A DNA stretch of 64,000 bases from DASRHT01 sp035293765 (GTDB lineage Bacteria > Chloroflexota > Ktedonobacteria > Ktedonobacterales > Ktedonobacteraceae), in NCBI GenBank assembly GCA_035293765.1, contig DATGMF010000074.1:62001-126000 (forward strand), given 5' to 3'. Made by a program: the position numbers and the translations under genes. A model generated the notes under the pieces. It saw nothing but the letters and a program-made list of their open reading frames with translations. It was not told where the DNA came from and did no database searches. Each line of letters begins with the position of its first letter. The first letter of the stretch is position 1. Positions 60,882 through 64,000 of the stretch are shown one piece after another.

Positions 60882-60912
60882 GTAGGGGCAGGGCTTGCCC
60901 CTGCCCTGTTAG
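60882..60912. repeat. Dispersed repeat copy
   Basis: GGTAGGGGCAGGGCTTGCCC then CTGCCCTGTTA. The rest of 60913-61074 holds a hairpin GATGCTT/AAGCATC (60974-60991) and no supported gene. Confidence 0.65.
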
Positions 60913-61074
60913 CTTATGATGATTAAAGAAAAAACGCTGTATGTATCGGGCAATCCTGAACAGGTAGCACACCGATGCTTCTAAAAGCATCAGTAATATA
61001 ACACATGCATAATAGTCAGGTCAGTGAACGAGTTCACACTCCTGGACTTTGCAAAATTATCTGGGGAAGAGGTT

Positions 61075-62067
61075 TTACGATACAATATCGCTTGTTGCGC
61101 TGACAAGGAGTTCTTGCGTATAAAACGCCACAACGCTCGTGGCGATGCTGATCACGCGCTCGCGCAGTTCTAACGGTTCTACCACCTCTATTTGCGCGCC
61201 GTGGCTGAGGATGTAGCCACAGGCCGAATCTTCCGTCTCAAAGAGGACGCGCGCCGTGATCCATCCGTCCGCGCCAGACGGTTCAGCATGTTCCACGCGG
61301 ATCTGCCGACCGGGCGGTATACGCTCGAAGGCGGCGGCTGTCATGCGCAAGATCGCCGGATAGCGCGGCAGGCTGGCGACGAAGCTGGCCGACGATTGAG
61401 ACCAGTATTGCGCGAGGTCAAATCCCTGGGGGCGCGTATATGGTTGGTCTGTAATCGCGGCATCGCGGATGCGTGAGACACGATAGGAGCGTATCTCCTG
61501 CTCAACAATTGCCACGAGATACCAGACGCTGCCTTTGGCGACCAGCCCGAGGGGAGCCGCCAGCCGCTCCACCAGCTTGCCATCGTTGCGCTGATAGGTA
61601 AATTGCAGTTCACGTTCGCGCCAGATCGCCTCCTGCAAGATGGGGAGGGCGGCTATAGTTTCCTCGGTGTGATGCCAGCCCGTTACGTCCACATGGATGC
61701 GCTGGCGTATGTATTCCGCGCCACGACGCGAGATAGAAGGCAGTGAGGCGAGCAATTTGATCAGAGCCGCTTCCGAGGTCTGGCGCAATCCCAGATCGGC
61801 CAGGAGGCGCGCGGGCTGCGTGAGAAAGAGCGTCTGGATCTCCGCCTCATTAAGCCCGGTCAGGTTGGTCTTGTACTCTTCCAGTAGCGCCCAGCCGCCT
61901 CCCGTTCCCCGCTCCGCCACTACCGGAACCCCAGCAGCGCCTAATGCCTCCATATCGCGGTAAATGGTGCGCTCCGAGACCTCCAGCCGTTTCGCCAGTT
62001 CGCAGGCGGTGATGCGGCGATGGACCTGTAAATGCAGCAAAATAGAAAGCAATCGATCAGCGCGCAT
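61075..62067 (-). CDS. WYL-domain transcriptional regulator (YafY type)
   Basis: 330 residues. N-terminal winged helix (RADRLLSILLHLQVHRRITACELAKRLEVSERTIYRDMEAL, 2-45) and a WYL ligand-sensing domain (~135-215; AIWRERELQFTYQRNDGK, APLGLVAKGSVWYLVA, RSYRVSRI), then the WCX C-terminal domain. WYL proteins sense nucleic-acid or nucleotide ligands and control stress, repair or defense genes. GGAGATACC upstream supports the start. No obvious target besides itself. Confidence 0.93.
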   Translation of the reverse strand: MRADRLLSILLHLQVHRRITACELAKRLEVSERTIYRDMEALGAAGVPVVAERGTGGGWALLEEYKTNLTGLNEAEIQTLFLTQPARLLADLGLRQTSEAALIKLLASLPSISRRGAEYIRQRIHVDVTGWHHTEETIAALPILQEAIWRERELQFTYQRNDGKLVERLAAPLGLVAKGSVWYLVAIVEQEIRSYRVSRIRDAAITDQPYTRPQGFDLAQYWSQSSASFVASLPRYPAILRMTAAAFERIPPGRQIRVEHAEPSGADGWITARVLFETEDSACGYILSHGAQIEVVEPLELRERVISIATSVVAFYTQELLVSATSDIVS

Positions 62068-62203
62068 GGTATCTCCTCGCTTCCTTCGTCATGGGGTGTG
62101 CATCTCTGATCGATAGTGTATCACAGAAATATGACATGGAGTGTCATGAATGAATGATGTTCGACCTTTTTCCCTGCTATTTTCGGAGAGATGTGTGTTG
62201 CAA

Positions 62204-62692
62204 TTAGAGAGACAGTTCCTGTTGCTGTTCTCGCTCCTTCTTTGCAGCAGCAAACGCTTTGAACTGTTCCGCCATCTCCCACTTATTGGCATACACGCGG
62301 TTCCCACAATAGATGTTGCGCCTGGCGAACTCCTCCGGCGTGGTGTGTATAAGCCGCGCCCGAATGGATTCTCGATCAGGGTGAAGGGTATCATACCACG
62401 GCGTTGTTAAGGTGTACTTAGGGTCGTAGACCCACTGCGGGCACGCTTCTCCGTATTTGTGACAGAACCATTCGACTGAAGCGGCACAGAAGGTAGCCCA
62501 TCGCTGAAGTTCTGACGATGGTTCGTAGTCTGGGAGCGGATCGGCGACGAGTTGCTGCCGTCGATCTTTGGCGTAATCGAACCAGTAGTTCATAAAATTG
62601 CCCAGAGCCACCCAGGGATCTTCCCCCTGGCAGATGTCAGAAAATGCCTTTGCCATCGTTTGCAGTCGGTCTCGTCGCATCATATCGAGCAT
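62204..62692 (-). CDS. Hypothetical partner of the nucleotidyltransferase-like gene
   Basis: 162 residues, rich in Trp and Tyr, mostly helical (MAKAFSDICQGEDPWVALGNFMNYWFDYAKDRR; WATFCAASVEWFCHKYG; LHTTPEEFARRNIYCGNR-like end). Not recognised as a known family. It begins 12 bp after the stop of the nucleotidyltransferase-like gene, so the two are cotranscribed. Pairings of this type are common in toxin-antitoxin modules, but that is only inferred from layout. Confidence 0.65.
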   Translation of the reverse strand: MLDMMRRDRLQTMAKAFSDICQGEDPWVALGNFMNYWFDYAKDRRQQLVADPLPDYEPSSELQRWATFCAASVEWFCHKYGEACPQWVYDPKYTLTTPWYDTLHPDRESIRARLIHTTPEEFARRNIYCGNRVYANKWEMAEQFKAFAAAKKEREQQQELSL

Positions 62693-62704
62693 GGCTTTTT
62701 ACCT

Positions 62705-63259
62705 TTATGATGAAAAGAACTCCTCAAGCGTTGCTGGAACGTCACTAAGCTCCTGGAATTGTCGATCTGGGAAGTAAGTATCCACAATCGCCTGTGCCTG
62801 CTCCTGTTGCTTTATGCGCAATGCTTTGCACAGTGCTATGATATCATGACGATCTTTGGTTCGTCCAGCTAACAGCTTACATGCCAGAATAAAATCTTTC
62901 GGTGGGAGAACGATTTCGACCAGCTTGCCGAACGTGCGCCAGGGGGTCCCCTTTGGGATCTCGCCTGTACTGGTCAAGGCTTCTGAGGCAAGGTCATTCA
63001 GCCAGGTTTCACTGATGCCAAGATCGTATGCAACAAATCGTACCGCACTTTTGAACAGGTGATGCTCATGAGGTGTGAGCGGATGATCCAGGCTGACGAT
63101 GACATCAATATCGCCGGTCGTTTTCCTCTCCCCAATTTTCTGCGTGATCATGTAAGCGCCGCCAATCAGCAGGAGCCGAACGGGCTTTTGCAAGCTCAGT
63201 TCCTGGAGTTCCTCTCCAAGTAAAGTAAGATTGTGTTCAATGTCTTGGCGCTGCATCAT
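62705..63259 (-). CDS. Nucleotidyltransferase-like protein (DUF6036 type)
   Basis: About 184 residues. Core motif LLLIGGAYMI ... ERKTTGDIDVIV is the GG(x)nDxD signature of minimal nucleotidyltransferases (AbiEii/DUF6036-like), followed by helices incl. FILACKLLAGRTKDRHDIIALCKAL. Such proteins act as the toxin or the modifying half of two-gene modules. Start is uncertain: an ATG at 63271 directly abuts AGGAG, so I prefer the ATG at 63259. Confidence 0.75.
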   Translation of the reverse strand: MMQRQDIEHNLTLLGEELQELSLQKPVRLLLIGGAYMITQKIGERKTTGDIDVIVSLDHPLTPHEHHLFKSAVRFVAYDLGISETWLNDLASEALTSTGEIPKGTPWRTFGKLVEIVLPPKDFILACKLLAGRTKDRHDIIALCKALRIKQQEQAQAIVDTYFPDRQFQELSDVPATLEEFFSS

Positions 63260-63487
63260 GGGAAGTTTCATCTCCTGCTAATGAAAAAAGTCTAAACGGT
63301 GGCGTTAGCATACGAAATTTTGAGGGTCATGTAAAGAAAAAACATCAATAAAAACTGGTCAATATCTAAGAAACATTTATTGCTTCAAGAAAGCAAAAAG
63401 ACGGCAACACTGTTGCTTGTATGTGTAGTCATTTTTGGATATATTACTAATTGACGATAATATATGTAGGATAAGGAGAAAGAATAC

Positions 63488-64000
63488 ATGCAGCAGCAGA
63501 CGATGCCATCCCCTGTTTCGCTTGTGAGTATTGCCGCTCCTGCCGATATCACTTTCCTTGAAACCTGGGAAACCCACCTGCTACCTCTTCAGCAGGCTGG
63601 ACTCATCATGTTCTGGTCTGAGCGACAGCTCGTCGGCGGTACCAATCAAAAAGAGCAAATGTTGGCTCATCTGGATCAGGATAATTATGTCGTCTTCTTG
63701 CTGAGTGCTGATTTCTTTGCTTGTGAAATTTGTCTTACACTCATGCACGAAGGGCTGCTTCGTCAGCAGCAAGGGCGTATTGCTGTCATTCCTCTGCTTG
63801 TGCGTCCAGTCGCGTGGCAAGATACACCTTTAGGGGCCTTTGCATGTTTGCCCACCAATGGAATTCCGATTATGAGCTGGGAGTTTCCAGACGAGGGGTG
63901 GCATCGGGCTGCTCAGGAGCTACGGAGACTTGGCAGTGCAACATCTTCCACAGCCTCAACGGCATCCGTAACTTCATTTCCCTCTGAAAGGCCCCGTTCT
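63488..64000 (+). CDS. TIR-like domain protein (truncated by window end)
   Basis: 171 residues visible, open to the right edge. The visible part is a TIR-like domain: LVSIAAPADITFLETWETHLLPLQQAGLIMFWSERQLVGG, YVVFLLSADFFACEICLTLMHEG, IAVIPLLVRPVAWQDTPLGAFACLPTNGIPI, then a Ser/Thr-rich linker. It parallels the N-terminus of the TIR-WD40 protein at 27702 (S-x-DFFA, IP-LLRP), so a C-terminal sensor domain is expected beyond the window. AAGGAG precedes the ATG. Confidence 0.8.
   Translation, partial: MQQQTMPSPVSLVSIAAPADITFLETWETHLLPLQQAGLIMFWSERQLVGGTNQKEQMLAHLDQDNYVVFLLSADFFACEICLTLMHEGLLRQQQGRIAVIPLLVRPVAWQDTPLGAFACLPTNGIPIMSWEFPDEGWHRAAQELRRLGSATSSTASTASVTSFPSERPRS

Overview
The window reads as chromosome of a GC-rich bacterium, most likely a Ktedonobacteria-type Chloroflexota. 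That placement is an inference from gene style: a TIR-WD40 protein, TrmB and WYL regulators, a menaquinone (men) pathway, an IscB element with HEARO RNA, proline/threonine-rich surface lipoproteins and many short dispersed GC-rich repeats. No tRNA, rRNA or CRISPR array was seen.

Layout. 0-10 kb: the N-terminal part of a CaiB-type CoA-transferase, a TrmB regulator-ahcY pair under a perfect 18-bp palindrome, a DUF4097-type membrane protein, a secreted GH18 chitinase, an ABC-F protein with a long leader, and a Tat-exported protein. 10-19 kb: alpha/beta hydrolase with a small membrane protein, an IS200/IS605 element (tnpA-tnpB), a KimA-like potassium transporter, a flavin monooxygenase, an H-NOX protein with an extra C-terminal region, and an HNH endonuclease. 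19-28 kb: a three-gene sensory operon (four near-identical PAS domains, then a histidine kinase, then a receiver-kinase), followed by a peptide-type ABC importer (binding protein and two permeases, no ATPase here). 28-40 kb: TIR-WD40, MBL-fold hydrolase, two consecutive PurA paralogs of which the second has lost the catalytic Asp13, a DUF6585-type protein, an M42 peptidase and lipoproteins. 40-50 kb: iscB with its upstream HEARO/omega RNA, immediately followed by menF-D-H-B-C-E. Dispersed repeats fill the menD-menH gap and one lies in frame inside menD. 50-64 kb: secreted protein, serine hydrolase, ATP-grasp protein, DUF488, a redoxin with an in-frame UGA that looks like a selenoprotein, a DUF885-type peptidase, a LysE exporter behind a classical leader-peptide attenuator, a DnaJ-CTD/membrane/LamG-like fusion, a WYL regulator, a nucleotidyltransferase pair and a truncated TIR-like gene.

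The most notable signals are: (1) the UGA-containing redoxin with a SECIS-like hairpin starting at the UGA; (2) a 1:2 / 2:3 / 3:4 attenuator with a leader peptide ahead of lysE; (3) an ~89-nt promoter-plus-structured-leader cassette present in four diverged copies (ahead of an ABC-F gene, menC and DUF488, plus one antisense in the end of menH); (4) a tandem PurA paralog with D13N and a replaced aspartate-binding loop; (5) IscB whose guide-encoding flank falls in a dispersed repeat; and (6) a dispersed repeat captured as protein sequence within MenD.
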